From assembly GCF_014203235.1 (NCBI RefSeq), contig NZ_JACHIN010000015.1, forward strand, positions 98,097 through 162,096: a stretch of DNA of 64,000 nucleotides, in the 5' to 3' direction. The position numbers and the translations under genes were made by a program. This stretch comes from Nonomuraea endophytica. Lineage in GTDB: Bacteria > Actinomycetota > Actinomycetes > Streptosporangiales > Streptosporangiaceae. Shown piece by piece: positions 39,209 through 48,051 of this stretch. The notes under the pieces were generated by a model. The model saw only the letters and a list, made by a program, of their open reading frames with translations. It was not told the origin of the DNA and searched no databases. Positions within the stretch are counted from its first letter, which is position 1. Every line of letters begins with the position of its first letter.

Positions 39209-40342
39209 ATGCGCAGAATCGGCGTGGTGATGAACGGCGTCACCGGCAGGATGGGCTACCGGCAGCATCTGGTCCGGTCCGTCCTGGCCATCAACGAGCA
39301 GGGCGGGCTGGCCCTCTCCGACGGCACCCGGGTCAGGCTCGATCCCATCCTCGTCGGCCGCAGCGAGGCCAAACTGGCCGAGATCGCCGCCAGGCACGGG
39401 CTCACCGACTACACCACCGACCTCGACGCCGCACTGGAGCGCGCCGAGATCTACTTCGACGCCCAGGTCACCCAGGCCAGGGTCAAGTCGGTGCTCAAGG
39501 CCATCGAGGCCGGAAAGCACATCTACGCCGAGAAGCCCACCGCGGAGTCCGTCGAGGAGGCCGTCGCGCTCGCCGAGGCCGCCGCCGCCCGCGGCGTCAA
39601 GAACGGCGTCGTCCAGGACAAGCTGTTCCTCCCCGGCCTGCTCAAGCTCAAGCGGCTGATCGACGGCGGCTTCTTCGGGCGGATCCTGTCGGTACGCGGG
39701 GAGTTCGGCTACTGGGTGTTCGAAGGCGACTGGCAGGAGGCGCAGCGTCCTTCCTGGAACTACCGGGCCGAGGACGGCGGCGGCATCATCCTCGACATGT
39801 TCCCGCACTGGCACTACGTGCTGGAGAACCTGTTCGGCCGCGTCCAGACCGTCTACGCCAAGGCCGTCACCCACATCCCGGCCCGGGTCGACGAGCAGGG
39901 GGTGACCTATGACGCTACGGCCGACGACGCCGCGTACGGGATCTTCGAGCTTGAAGGCGGCATCGTCGCGCAGATCAACTCCTCCTGGGCCGTGCGGGTG
40001 AACCGGGACGAACTGGTGGAGTTCCAGGTGGACGGCACGCACGGCAGCGCCGTCGCCGGGCTGCGCAACTGCCGGATCCAGCACCGCGCCGGAACCCCCA
40101 AGCCCGTCTGGAACCCGGACCTTCCGGTCACCGCCCGCTTCCGCGACGACTGGCAGGAGGTGCCGGACAACGCGGAGTTCGACAACGGGTTCAAGATCCA
40201 GTGGGAGCTGTTCCTGCGCCACGTGCTGGAGGACGCCCCGTTCCCCTACGACTTCGCGGCGGGCGCCCGTGGCGTGCAACTGGCCGAGCTGGGGCTGCGC
40301 TCGTCGGCCGAGGGCCGCAGGATCGAGGTGGCGGGCCTGTGA
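39209..40342 (+). CDS. Gfo/Idh/MocA-family oxidoreductase
   Basis: The 377-residue protein begins with a dinucleotide fold (RIGVVMNGVTGRMGYRQHL, an unusual N-G-x-T-G-x-M-G loop) and has the family's A-G-K-H-I-Y-A-E-K-P-T motif near 109-119. The C-terminal domain includes GGGIILDMFPHWHYVLENLFG with catalytic-type Asp and His. Such enzymes oxidise or isomerise sugars or inositols with NAD(P). It is the first gene of a three-gene, start-stop-overlapping operon, with a LacI-type operator in front. Confidence 0.9.
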   Translation: MRRIGVVMNGVTGRMGYRQHLVRSVLAINEQGGLALSDGTRVRLDPILVGRSEAKLAEIAARHGLTDYTTDLDAALERAEIYFDAQVTQARVKSVLKAIEAGKHIYAEKPTAESVEEAVALAEAAAARGVKNGVVQDKLFLPGLLKLKRLIDGGFFGRILSVRGEFGYWVFEGDWQEAQRPSWNYRAEDGGGIILDMFPHWHYVLENLFGRVQTVYAKAVTHIPARVDEQGVTYDATADDAAYGIFELEGGIVAQINSSWAVRVNRDELVEFQVDGTHGSAVAGLRNCRIQHRAGTPKPVWNPDLPVTARFRDDWQEVPDNAEFDNGFKIQWELFLRHVLEDAPFPYDFAAGARGVQLAELGLRSSAEGRRIEVAGL

Positions 40343-41505
40343 GGATCCGGCTGCCCGGCGGCGCGTACACGCTGCGCGACCCCGTCACCTGGCCCGAGCG
40401 CGGCGCCTCCCCTTCCGGCGCGCGGGTGGTCTACGCGGCCGCGCACGTGGTGGCCGACCCGCTCGGCGACAACACGCCCGGCGCGCCCGCCGCGGTCGAC
40501 TGGGCGGCCACCCTGCGCTTCCGCCGCCACCTCTGGTCGTACGGCCTGCGCGTCGCCGACGCCATGGACACCGCCCAGCGCAACATGGGCCTGGACTGGG
40601 CGGCGACCCGCGAGCTGATCACCCGCAGCGCCGCGGCGGCGCGGGAGTTCGGCGACCCGGCCGAGCTGGTCGCCTGCGGCGCCGGGACCGACCACGCGCC
40701 CGGAGCTGACACCGTCCAGGCGATCACCGACGCCTACGCCGAGCAGATCGACACCGTCCAGGAAACCGGCGCCGGGGTGATCATCATGGCCTCGCGCCAG
40801 CTCGCCAGGACCGCCACCGGCCCCGAGGACTACCACCGCGTCTACGGCAAGCTGTTCGGCCTCGCCGACCGGCCGGTGATCCTGCACTGGCTGGGCGAGA
40901 TGTTCGACCCCCAGCTCGCCGGATACTGGGGCTCCCGCGACGTCGACGCGGCCACCGAGTCGTTCCTGGAGCTGATCCACGCCAACGCCGCGATGGTCGA
41001 CGGCGTGAAGGTCTCGCTCCTCGACGAGGATCACGAGGTACGGCTGCGCGCCGCCCTCCCCCAGGGTGTCAGGCTCTACACCGGCGACGACTTCAACTAC
41101 CCGTCGCTCATCAAGTCCGGCAGCCACGCCCTCCTCGGCATCTTCGACGCGATCGCCCCCGCGGCTGCGGCCGCCCTGCAGGCGCTGGCCGCCGCGGAGT
41201 CGGCGCCCGACGAGCAAATCCGCGCCCGGAATCTCGCGCTTTACGATGAGATCTTCGAGCCTACGGTGGCGTTGTCCCGAAAGATCTTTGAGACGCCGAC
41301 GTTCCACTACAAGACCGGCATCGTCTTCCTCGCGTGGCTCAACGGTCATCAGGAGGCGTTCAGCATGGTCAACGGGGCGCAGTCGTCCCGGTCGATCAGC
41401 CACCTGGCTGAGGTGTTCCGGCTGGCCGACCAGGCCGGACTGCTGTCTGACCAGGAGCTCGCGGTCCGCCGGATGACGGCGCTGCTGGCGGTGAACGGCC
41501 TGTGA
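40339..41505 (+). CDS. DUF993 family protein (class I aldolase/DapA-like barrel)
   Basis: The 388-residue protein (VVYAAAHVVADPLGDNTPG, IDTVQETGAGVIIMASRQLAR, PVILHWLGEMFDPQLAGYWGS, VDGVKVSLLDEDHEVRLR, TGDDFNYPSLI) matches DUF993, a dihydrodipicolinate-synthase-like barrel. The Lys in GVKVSLLD is placed like the Schiff-base Lys of such aldolases. GTG 40339 overlaps the preceding stop. Together with its neighbours it likely breaks down an oxidised sugar or sugar acid. Confidence 0.85.
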   Translation: MRIRLPGGAYTLRDPVTWPERGASPSGARVVYAAAHVVADPLGDNTPGAPAAVDWAATLRFRRHLWSYGLRVADAMDTAQRNMGLDWAATRELITRSAAAAREFGDPAELVACGAGTDHAPGADTVQAITDAYAEQIDTVQETGAGVIIMASRQLARTATGPEDYHRVYGKLFGLADRPVILHWLGEMFDPQLAGYWGSRDVDAATESFLELIHANAAMVDGVKVSLLDEDHEVRLRAALPQGVRLYTGDDFNYPSLIKSGSHALLGIFDAIAPAAAAALQALAAAESAPDEQIRARNLALYDEIFEPTVALSRKIFETPTFHYKTGIVFLAWLNGHQEAFSMVNGAQSSRSISHLAEVFRLADQAGLLSDQELAVRRMTALLAVNGL

Positions 41506-42341
41506 ACCCGCTGTCGCTCAACCAGCGCACCACCAAGAGCTGGACCGTCGCCCAGGCCGTGGACGGCTGTGTGCGGCACGGGCTTGAGTCCGTCGGGTTG
41601 TGGCGGGAGGAGGTGGCCGAGCAGGGGCTGGCGGCCAGTGCCAAGCTCGTTCGTACCGCGGGGCTGCGGGTGTCGTCGCTGTGCCGGGGCGGCTTCCTGA
41701 CCGCGGCCGCCTCCCTGGACGCCTCCTTGGAGGACAACCGGCTGGCCATCGACGAGGCCGCCGAGCTGGGGGCCGCCTGTCTTGTGCTGGTTGTGGGTGG
41801 GTTGCCGGGGGTGGTGCCTGGGCGTCCCTTGGAGGGTGTGGTTTCTCGGGATCTGGCTGGGGCGCGGGAGCGGGTGGCCGAGGCGCTGGCGGAGCTGGCG
41901 CCCTATGCCGGGGAGCGGAACGTGCGGCTGGCCTTGGAACCCCTGCATCCGATCTACTGCCCGGATCGGGCTGTCGTGTCCACGCTGGGGCAGGCGCTGG
42001 ATCTGGCCATGATGTACCCCAGTGAGCAGGTTGGGGTGGTGGTGGACACCTTCCACGTGTGGTGGGATCCGCAGGTGTTCGAGCAGATCGCGCGGGCGGG
42101 TGAGCGGATCGCTTCCTACCAGGTGTGCGACTATCTGCATCCGCTGCCCGCCGACGTGCTGCTGGGGCGGGGGATGATGGGCGACGGGGTGATCGACTTT
42201 CCGCCGATCACCCGTGCCGTGCTCGCCGCCGGATACACCGGTGACATCGAGGTGGAGATCTTCAACGCCGACATCTGGGCCGCCGATCCGGACGAGGTGG
42301 TGGCTTCGATGAAGCGGCGTTATGCCGAGGTGGTCGTTTAG
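41502..42341 (+). CDS. Sugar phosphate isomerase/epimerase (TIM barrel)
   Basis: The 279-residue protein belongs to the AP-endonuclease-2-like barrel family: LNQRTTKSWTVAQAVDGCVRHGLESVGLWRE, VRLALEPLHPIY, VGVVVDTFHVWWDP and GDIEVEIFNADIW, with the Glu/Asp/His metal ligands. It starts by GTGA overlap and ends with a stop that shares bases with the stop of the convergent gene at 42338. The gene order oxidoreductase-DUF993-isomerase recurs in actinobacteria as a catabolic unit for a sugar not identified here. Confidence 0.88.
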   Translation: MNPLSLNQRTTKSWTVAQAVDGCVRHGLESVGLWREEVAEQGLAASAKLVRTAGLRVSSLCRGGFLTAAASLDASLEDNRLAIDEAAELGAACLVLVVGGLPGVVPGRPLEGVVSRDLAGARERVAEALAELAPYAGERNVRLALEPLHPIYCPDRAVVSTLGQALDLAMMYPSEQVGVVVDTFHVWWDPQVFEQIARAGERIASYQVCDYLHPLPADVLLGRGMMGDGVIDFPPITRAVLAAGYTGDIEVEIFNADIWAADPDEVVASMKRRYAEVVV

Positions 42342-45055
42342 GCGGGGCCCTGGGCAGGCGCCTGGTCGTGCTCCTGCGTGATCGTGCCTGCGGCTTCCTG
42401 GTTGACCGTGCCTGCGGCTTCCTGCGTGGTCGTGGCCGCGGGTTCTTGGGTGGTCGTTTGGGCGGGTTCTTGGGTGATCGTGCCTGCGGCGCCGTCCACG
42501 GTGACGGTTTCGCCGGTCGTGACGCGTTCGGTGGCGCGGGCGACGCCGACCACGGCGGGGATGCCGTACTCCCTGGCCACGACCGCGCCGTGTGACATGG
42601 CGCCGCCCATCTCCATCACCAGACCGCCGGCCGTCAGGAACAGCGGCGTCCAGCCCGGGTCCGTGGACGGGCAGACCAGGATCTCGCCCGGCTCCAGGTG
42701 CGCGCCGGCCGGGTCCATGACCACGCGGGCCGGGCCGGTCGCGATGCCCGCCGAGGCCGGGGTGCCGGTGATGGCGCCGTCGGCGGCGGCGATCGAGAGC
42801 GCCTCCGGTTCGGTGCCGTCCGACAGCAGCAGGCGCGGGACGTGCCTGCGCCGCGTCTCCTGCTCGTAGGCCGTCTTGCGCTCGGCCACCAGCCCGCCGA
42901 GCGGGGAGCCGTTCGTGAGGGCGGTTCTGGTCTCGCGGAAGGTGAGGAAGTAGACGTCGTCCGGGGTGCCGAGGACGCCCTGCGCCACCAGGTGCTCGCC
43001 GACGACGCGCATGCTCCGCCGTACCCCCGCGAAGATCAGCACCGCGTAGTACTTGGGCAGCTCGCGCAGCCCGCCGAGACGGCGGGTGCGGTCCAGGGCG
43101 CGGCGGACGATCGCGGCGCGCAACCGGCCCTTGCGCGCGGCGGCGGCCACGATGTGCTCGACGGCGGCCTGCGCGTCGGCGGCGCCGCGCTCGAACAGGG
43201 CGTCGGGCGCGAGGCGGTCGTCCATGCGCAGGTAGTTGGCCAGGACGCCGATGATGTGGGATGGATCGTCCGACCAGCGCTTGACACCGAGGTCGATCTC
43301 GGCGACGCCGCGGTGGCCGTAGGTGGCGAGGAAACCGGAGATGGCGTCCTGGGTCACCTTGGGGAGCTGTCCTGCCTGGTAGAGGCGGGTGATCTCGTCG
43401 ACCGACCGGTCGCCGAACGGTTCGATGCGCGTGGCCAGCCGCCACAACTCCATGTCCATCTCGGTGGTCGGGTTGTTGGGCATGCTCCGTAGTACGTCCT
43501 GCATGTCGGAGATCGGCACACCCGACAGCTTCGACGCCAGCCCGAACATCCCGTAGCCCGCGACCACGATCGGCATGATCGAGAAGATCATCGGGAAGGT
43601 CGCGCCGAGCAGGCGTTCCGCGTGATCGATCCGGGCCTGCGGGGAAACGTCCGGCGGGAGTTCCAGGCGCCGCGTGAGGTCGTCGCCGATGCGCCGCGAG
43701 TAGGCCAGCGCGCGTTCCGGCCGCGTGAGCGCCCATCGCACCCGCCTCGGCGCGCCCGCCGCCCGCGCGATCCGCCGCGCCGCGCGCAGGAACGGCCGCC
43801 GCGACGGGTAGATCATCGACAGTCTCGGGTCGTCCATCAGCGCGTTGAACAGCACCGCCGTACGCGCCTCCGCGACAGAGAACATTCTCGGCAGTACGGC
43901 GCGGCCGACGCGGCTGCGTGCCGCCTTGGTCAGGTCGATCCAGAGGCGCTGCCCCGCCTCGACCACCGGACCGGCGCCGTCGTGGGGGTCGGCCGGCGGA
44001 TACCCCGCGATCCTGGCCGCGCCCGCGCTCATCAGCTTGATGCCCGCGCTCCCCATCGGCGTGAACGGCCCCATCACCCCCTGCGCCACGTTGACCGAGA
44101 AGAACAGGCGCAGCCCGTCGTGTCCGGTCTCGGGCGTCTCGGGCAGCGGGTAGAGCGTGGTGATCGGCCGCGCCTGCGTCAGCCAGAGCCGCCCGCCGGC
44201 GTCGATCGCCCACTCGGTGTCCTGCGGCGCGCCGTAATGCCCCTCGACCTTGGCCCCGAGCTCGGCCAGCGCCCGCACCTGCGCGTCGGTGAGGCAGAAG
44301 CCGTCGACGTCGGTCTCCACCCGTTCGGTGCCGCCGCCGGGCAACGACCTGATGGCGATCTTCTTGTCACCGGCGTGGCGTTCGCGGATCTCGGCCGTGG
44401 CCACGTCGACCACGAACCGGTCGGGATTCACCGCCCCCGACACCACCGCCTCGCCGAGTCCCGGGCTGGCGTCGATCACCGCCTCCCGCCTGCGGCCGGT
44501 GACCGGGTTCGCGGTGAACATCACCCCCGCCACCTGCGCGTCCACCATCGTCTGGACCACCACCGCGATGCGAACCGCCGCGTGGTCGATCCCGTTCGCC
44601 TCGCGGTAGGCGACCGCCCGGTCCGTCCAGAGAGAAGCCCAGCACTTCCTTACCGCCAGCAGCACCTCCTCCGGCCCCACCACGTTGAGGAACGTGTCCT
44701 GCTGACCGGCGAAGCTCGCGAACGGCAGATCCTCCGCCGTGGCCGACGACCGCACCGCCACCGGGGCCGCCTCCCCCAGCCCCGCGTAGGCCTTCCTGAC
44801 CTCCTCGGCCACTTCGGCCGGGATCTTGGTTTCCAGGAGGCGTTGTCGTGCCTTCGTCGCCAGGTCACCGCCTTGGGCGATGATCTCCTGGAGGCCGGCG
44901 GCTTCGGCTGCCTGGTGGTAGGCGTCCGTGGTCAGCACCCATCCTGGGGGGACCGGGAGGGCCGCCCGGGTCAGCTCGCCCAGGTTGGCCGCCTTACCGC
45001 CTACTTCGGCGAGCATGCCGGCGTGGATCTCGGAAAACTCCAGTGCGGTTTTCAT
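42338..45055 (-). CDS. PEP synthase/rifampin phosphotransferase-like enzyme
   Basis: The 905-residue protein has an N-terminal ATP-binding domain (EVGGKAANLGELTRAALPVPPGW, VRSSATAEDLPFASFAGQQDTFLNV, VMFTANPVTGRR, WLTQARPITTLYPLP) and a long central domain. The C-terminal swivelling His domain is GGAMSHGAVVAREYGIPAVVG, where His accepts phosphate. This order fits rifampin phosphotransferases (Rph) and PEP-synthase-like proteins; I cannot separate them by eye. After the His domain an unusual tail of about 45 residues repeats the motif TQE-P/A-A. ATG 45055 has CAGGAGGACG upstream. Confidence 0.85.
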   Translation of the reverse strand: MKTALEFSEIHAGMLAEVGGKAANLGELTRAALPVPPGWVLTTDAYHQAAEAAGLQEIIAQGGDLATKARQRLLETKIPAEVAEEVRKAYAGLGEAAPVAVRSSATAEDLPFASFAGQQDTFLNVVGPEEVLLAVRKCWASLWTDRAVAYREANGIDHAAVRIAVVVQTMVDAQVAGVMFTANPVTGRRREAVIDASPGLGEAVVSGAVNPDRFVVDVATAEIRERHAGDKKIAIRSLPGGGTERVETDVDGFCLTDAQVRALAELGAKVEGHYGAPQDTEWAIDAGGRLWLTQARPITTLYPLPETPETGHDGLRLFFSVNVAQGVMGPFTPMGSAGIKLMSAGAARIAGYPPADPHDGAGPVVEAGQRLWIDLTKAARSRVGRAVLPRMFSVAEARTAVLFNALMDDPRLSMIYPSRRPFLRAARRIARAAGAPRRVRWALTRPERALAYSRRIGDDLTRRLELPPDVSPQARIDHAERLLGATFPMIFSIMPIVVAGYGMFGLASKLSGVPISDMQDVLRSMPNNPTTEMDMELWRLATRIEPFGDRSVDEITRLYQAGQLPKVTQDAISGFLATYGHRGVAEIDLGVKRWSDDPSHIIGVLANYLRMDDRLAPDALFERGAADAQAAVEHIVAAAARKGRLRAAIVRRALDRTRRLGGLRELPKYYAVLIFAGVRRSMRVVGEHLVAQGVLGTPDDVYFLTFRETRTALTNGSPLGGLVAERKTAYEQETRRRHVPRLLLSDGTEPEALSIAAADGAITGTPASAGIATGPARVVMDPAGAHLEPGEILVCPSTDPGWTPLFLTAGGLVMEMGGAMSHGAVVAREYGIPAVVGVARATERVTTGETVTVDGAAGTITQEPAQTTTQEPAATTTQEAAGTVNQEAAGTITQEHDQAPAQGPA

Positions 45056-45520
45056 GCGCCGTCCTCCTGAGAGACACCCTTCGTTCACAGTGTGGCGCGT
45101 GGGCGGCCAGAATTCAACAAGTGATGAAAAACTTTGACAGAAGGCACCGCCCCTCACAGCACGTGCCCCCACGCGGCGCACGTCCCCTCGCGGCGCGCAT
45201 GCCCGCGCCCGTGCACTTCCCCACGCCATGCGACCTTCATGACCCGCGTCTTCCCGCATCACACGCACGCGTCGCGGCCCTCACGGCACGTGCCTCCTGG
45301 CGGCGCACGCGCCCTCTAACGCGCCGCGCCCCTAACGCGGCACGCCCTCTCGCGGCGCGCATGCACTTCCTCACGCCACGTGACCTTCATGGCTCGCGTC
45401 TCCTCGCGTCTCTTCGCGGCACGCGAACACCCTCGTGGTCCGAGGGCCCTCCTTGGCACGCGGTAACTCCGGCGGGCGCGACACCGGGACGGGTGAAGCT
45501 GGGGCTCTTGGGTCGAGGGG
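45056..45520. other. Gene-free stretch with a degenerate duplication
   Basis: After about 80 bp of lower-GC DNA that should hold the promoter of the 45055 gene, a motif of about 60 bp (CGGCGCGCATGC..GCACTTCC.CACGCCA..GACCTTCATG..TCGCGTCT) appears twice, near 45194-45255 and 45352-45410. The short words CGCGGC and GGCACGTG also recur. No gene is supported. Confidence 0.5.
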
Positions 45521-46414
45521 TTAGAGGGGGAGGGGGTGGCCGTCCAGGTTCCAGGCGGGGGTGGGGGTGATGCCCAGTTGGGTCAGGGCGGTGGGGGCGA
45601 TGTCCACCAGGCGGGCCTCGGGGAGGCGGCGGCCGCCGAGGTTCTCGCCGAGGCGGGCGGCGATCACGAAGGTGGTGCGTTCCTCGGGAGAGACCCCTCC
45701 GTGGCCGCCTTCGTCCAGGTGGCCGTGGTCGGTGGTGACCAGGATGGTCCAGCGTTCGGCTGGGTAGGAGGGGCGGTTCTTGATCGAGGTGAGGACGCGG
45801 CCCAGGTAGTTGTCCTGGGTGTGGAGGGCGTCCGTGTACTCCGGGCAGTGGGGGCCCAGGCGGTGGGCCACCTCGTCGGTGTCGCCGAAGTAGACGAAGG
45901 ACAGGTCGGGATCCTGCTCGGCGAAGTGGCGTTCGGCGGCGTCGGCTATCTGCCTGTCGCCCTCGGTGAAGGTGATGGCGAAGCCGTCCAGGACCACGCG
46001 GGTGTCGATCTTCGGCCCGAACGCCCCGTGCTCGGCCAGCGCGGCCCACGAGAACAGTGCTGAGGTGGTCAGGGAGGGGTCGGCCCGCTTGGCCCGCGTC
46101 AGGAAGTCCGGATATTTCGCGAAATCGGGAGCGGTGAAGCTGTTATCCACTACCCCGTGCTTGTCCGGCCAGACACCGGTGGCGATCGACGACCACCCCG
46201 GCCCCGAGTCGGTCCTGGACGCGATCGCCCGCTCCCCCAGCCGCACGACCTCCCCCTTGGTCCCCGTGGAGACAGCCTCGGCCTCCCCGTACGGCAACAG
46301 GCTCGTCCCATGCACACCGGTATCGAGCAGTTCCCCAAGCACCTTGGGACGCAGCGCCAGCAACCGGTCGAACCGCAGGCCGTCCATCCCGACGACAAGC
46401 ACCTTGTCCTTCAC
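45521..46414 (-). CDS. Alkaline-phosphatase-superfamily phosphodiesterase
   Basis: The 297-residue protein starts at GTG 46414 (VKDKVLVVGMDGLRFDRL) and has the metal ligands of the nucleotide pyrophosphatase/phosphodiesterase group: the Asp in VGMDGLRFD, the nucleophile region DSGPGWSSIATGVWPDKHGV, FGDTDEVAH and TTDHGH. The nucleophile position reads Ser-Ser rather than the usual Thr, so activity needs care. Length is that of the catalytic core alone and no signal peptide is visible. Context beside sugar isomerases suggests a phosphorylated sugar or nucleotide-sugar substrate, not proven. Confidence 0.82.
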   Translation of the reverse strand: MKDKVLVVGMDGLRFDRLLALRPKVLGELLDTGVHGTSLLPYGEAEAVSTGTKGEVVRLGERAIASRTDSGPGWSSIATGVWPDKHGVVDNSFTAPDFAKYPDFLTRAKRADPSLTTSALFSWAALAEHGAFGPKIDTRVVLDGFAITFTEGDRQIADAAERHFAEQDPDLSFVYFGDTDEVAHRLGPHCPEYTDALHTQDNYLGRVLTSIKNRPSYPAERWTILVTTDHGHLDEGGHGGVSPEERTTFVIAARLGENLGGRRLPEARLVDIAPTALTQLGITPTPAWNLDGHPLPL

Positions 46415-46916
46415 GCGACTCCCATCTCCCACCATCCCAACGACACACCGCGGCCACCCTACGCGCGCCCCACCCACCCCCCAAGCCCACCCCACCGACC
46501 ACCTCCCGGCCACAGATCACCGGACGCCCCACCCGGCCTCGGGCCGCCGCCCGCCATGCCACCCAACCCCGCCGTGCTGACATCCCCGACGGGAGGCGCG
46601 ACCGAGCGGCTTCGCATCCCCAACCTGCCGCATGCCACCGGTGCCCACCGGCGGACGGAGAGCCTCAGGGACCCCGTGACGGCACGCCGCGGGCAGGCGG
46701 GCTTGTGGGCGCCGACTGGGCAGGTGGGCATGACCTGGGGGCTGGAGGGTCAGTCGACTGAGCAGGTAAGGGGAGGGATAGAGGGGCTGGGCAGGTAGGG
46801 GGAGCCGAAGGGATAGAGGGCCGGGCGGGCAGGTAGGCGGGTGCCGGGAGCGCTTGAGGCATCGAGGGGCGGGCAGGCGGCCCGGCCGTTGGTGGAGGCG
46901 CTTGGAGCGTGTCGGG
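46415..46916. other. Gene-free G/C-skewed stretch
   Basis: The left part is C-rich. The right part (46750-46850) is G-rich, with two degenerate copies of GGGATAGAGGGGCTGGGCAGG spaced about 40 bp apart. Frames crossing it on both strands are composition artefacts. No promoter elements stand out, although the 46414 gene must be transcribed from here. Confidence 0.5.
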
Positions 46917-47690
46917 TCAGGGCTGGTAGCGGCGGACCCATTCGGCGGCGCCGGGGAGGATGTCCTCTACCGGGGCGACCTGGGGATACCAGGTGCGTTC
47001 CCACTCCAGCGACACCCACCCGTCGAACCCGGCAGACCGGAGCAGTTCCCCGCACTCGTCCAGCGGCACGGAACCCGACCACATCGGCACCGGCGTACTG
47101 TCGTTGGCCGACACCGCATCCTTGACCTGCACATACGCCAGATGCGAGCCCAGGGCGGAGAGGGTGTCGGCTGGGGCTTCGCCGTGGCGCCACGGGTGGA
47201 GGAGGTCCCAGAGGGCGCCGGTGGTGTCCGGGGAGTCGGCGGCGTCCAGGAGTTCGGCGAGCTTGGCGCCGGTGGCCATCAGGTCGTGGGTTTCGACGAG
47301 GACACGCAGGCCCAGTTCGCGTGCCGTACCGGAGACTGCCTGGAGGCGGCGGGCGCCCACGGCCGGGTCGTCGCCGCGCGGGAACACCCGCACGCCCGGG
47401 GCCCCCAGGTCGGCGGCGAGCTTGAGGTCGGCGGTGAGGGCCTCGATGAGGGGTTCGTCGGGACCTGGCTCACATACGCGCACATAGCCAGCCAGGGCGG
47501 AGATTTCCAGACCTGCGCTCTCCACCGCCTTCCGCGCCGCCGCACGCTCGTCACGGCTCAGTCCCGCGTGTACGCCCGTGTCGGGGTGCAGCCGCAGCTC
47601 CAACCCCTGGCAGCCATGTCCCACGGCTATCTCGATCGCCCGGTCGAGCTTGTCGCCCGGCATTCCCAGCGTGCTGACGGACAGTTTCAC
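46917..47690 (-). CDS. Sugar phosphate isomerase/epimerase (second TIM barrel)
   Basis: The 257-residue protein starts at GTG 47690 (VKLSVSTLGMPGDKLDRAIEIAVGHGCQGLELRLHPDTG) and shows the metal-binding barrel motifs GLRVLVETHD, GALWDLLHPWRHGE, LAYVQVKDA and GWVSLEWERTW. It is related in fold, not closely in sequence, to the protein at 41502-42341. It probably takes part in the same sugar route, since it lies between that operon and the LacI gene. No operator copy is visible in front of it. Confidence 0.88.
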   Translation of the reverse strand: MKLSVSTLGMPGDKLDRAIEIAVGHGCQGLELRLHPDTGVHAGLSRDERAAARKAVESAGLEISALAGYVRVCEPGPDEPLIEALTADLKLAADLGAPGVRVFPRGDDPAVGARRLQAVSGTARELGLRVLVETHDLMATGAKLAELLDAADSPDTTGALWDLLHPWRHGEAPADTLSALGSHLAYVQVKDAVSANDSTPVPMWSGSVPLDECGELLRSAGFDGWVSLEWERTWYPQVAPVEDILPGAAEWVRRYQP

Positions 47691-47873
47691 AGTGTTCTCC
47701 CAAGGGGGTGGTGGCACGCGCGCCGCCGGTCAAGCGACACGCGGGAGTACGGCGGGGCCGCCGCCGTACCAGCACAAAGACACAGACGTCCCCGCCGCAC
47801 ACCCGGGGTGGGGACGCGGTGGGCACGGGTGGGGGTTGGGTGCAGACAACGGCAGGTGAGTGAACTTGAGCGC

Positions 47874-48025
47874 GGGCATCCAGCAGGTGCGGGGGCTGGA
47901 TGCCCGCATCCCGGAGGCGCGAGGGCTGGATGCCCGCATCCCCGAGGCGCGAGGGCTGGATGCCCGCATCCCGGAGGTGCGGGGGGTGGGTGCGCGCATC
48001 CGGCAGGCAAGACGGCTGGGCGCGG
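47874..48025. repeat. 30-bp tandem array, about five units
   Basis: GGGCTGGATGCCCGCATCCC plus GGAGGCGCGA repeats with a strict 30-bp period: the word GCATC falls at 47876, 47906, 47936, 47966 and 47996. Outer units are degenerate. The array fills the 361-bp space between the isomerase start and the LacI stop. A reading frame crosses it in several frames, but none is gene-like. Confidence 0.85.
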
Positions 48026-48051
48026 GCGTGCGGCGGGGGTGGGGTGGGGCA

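Noticed and set aside
44370..45060. Rifamycin-associated element upstream of the Rph-like gene
   Set aside because: No GGGGCTTGCGCAAG-type inverted repeat is present in the upstream 200 bp, so rifampicin control is not supported by sequence.
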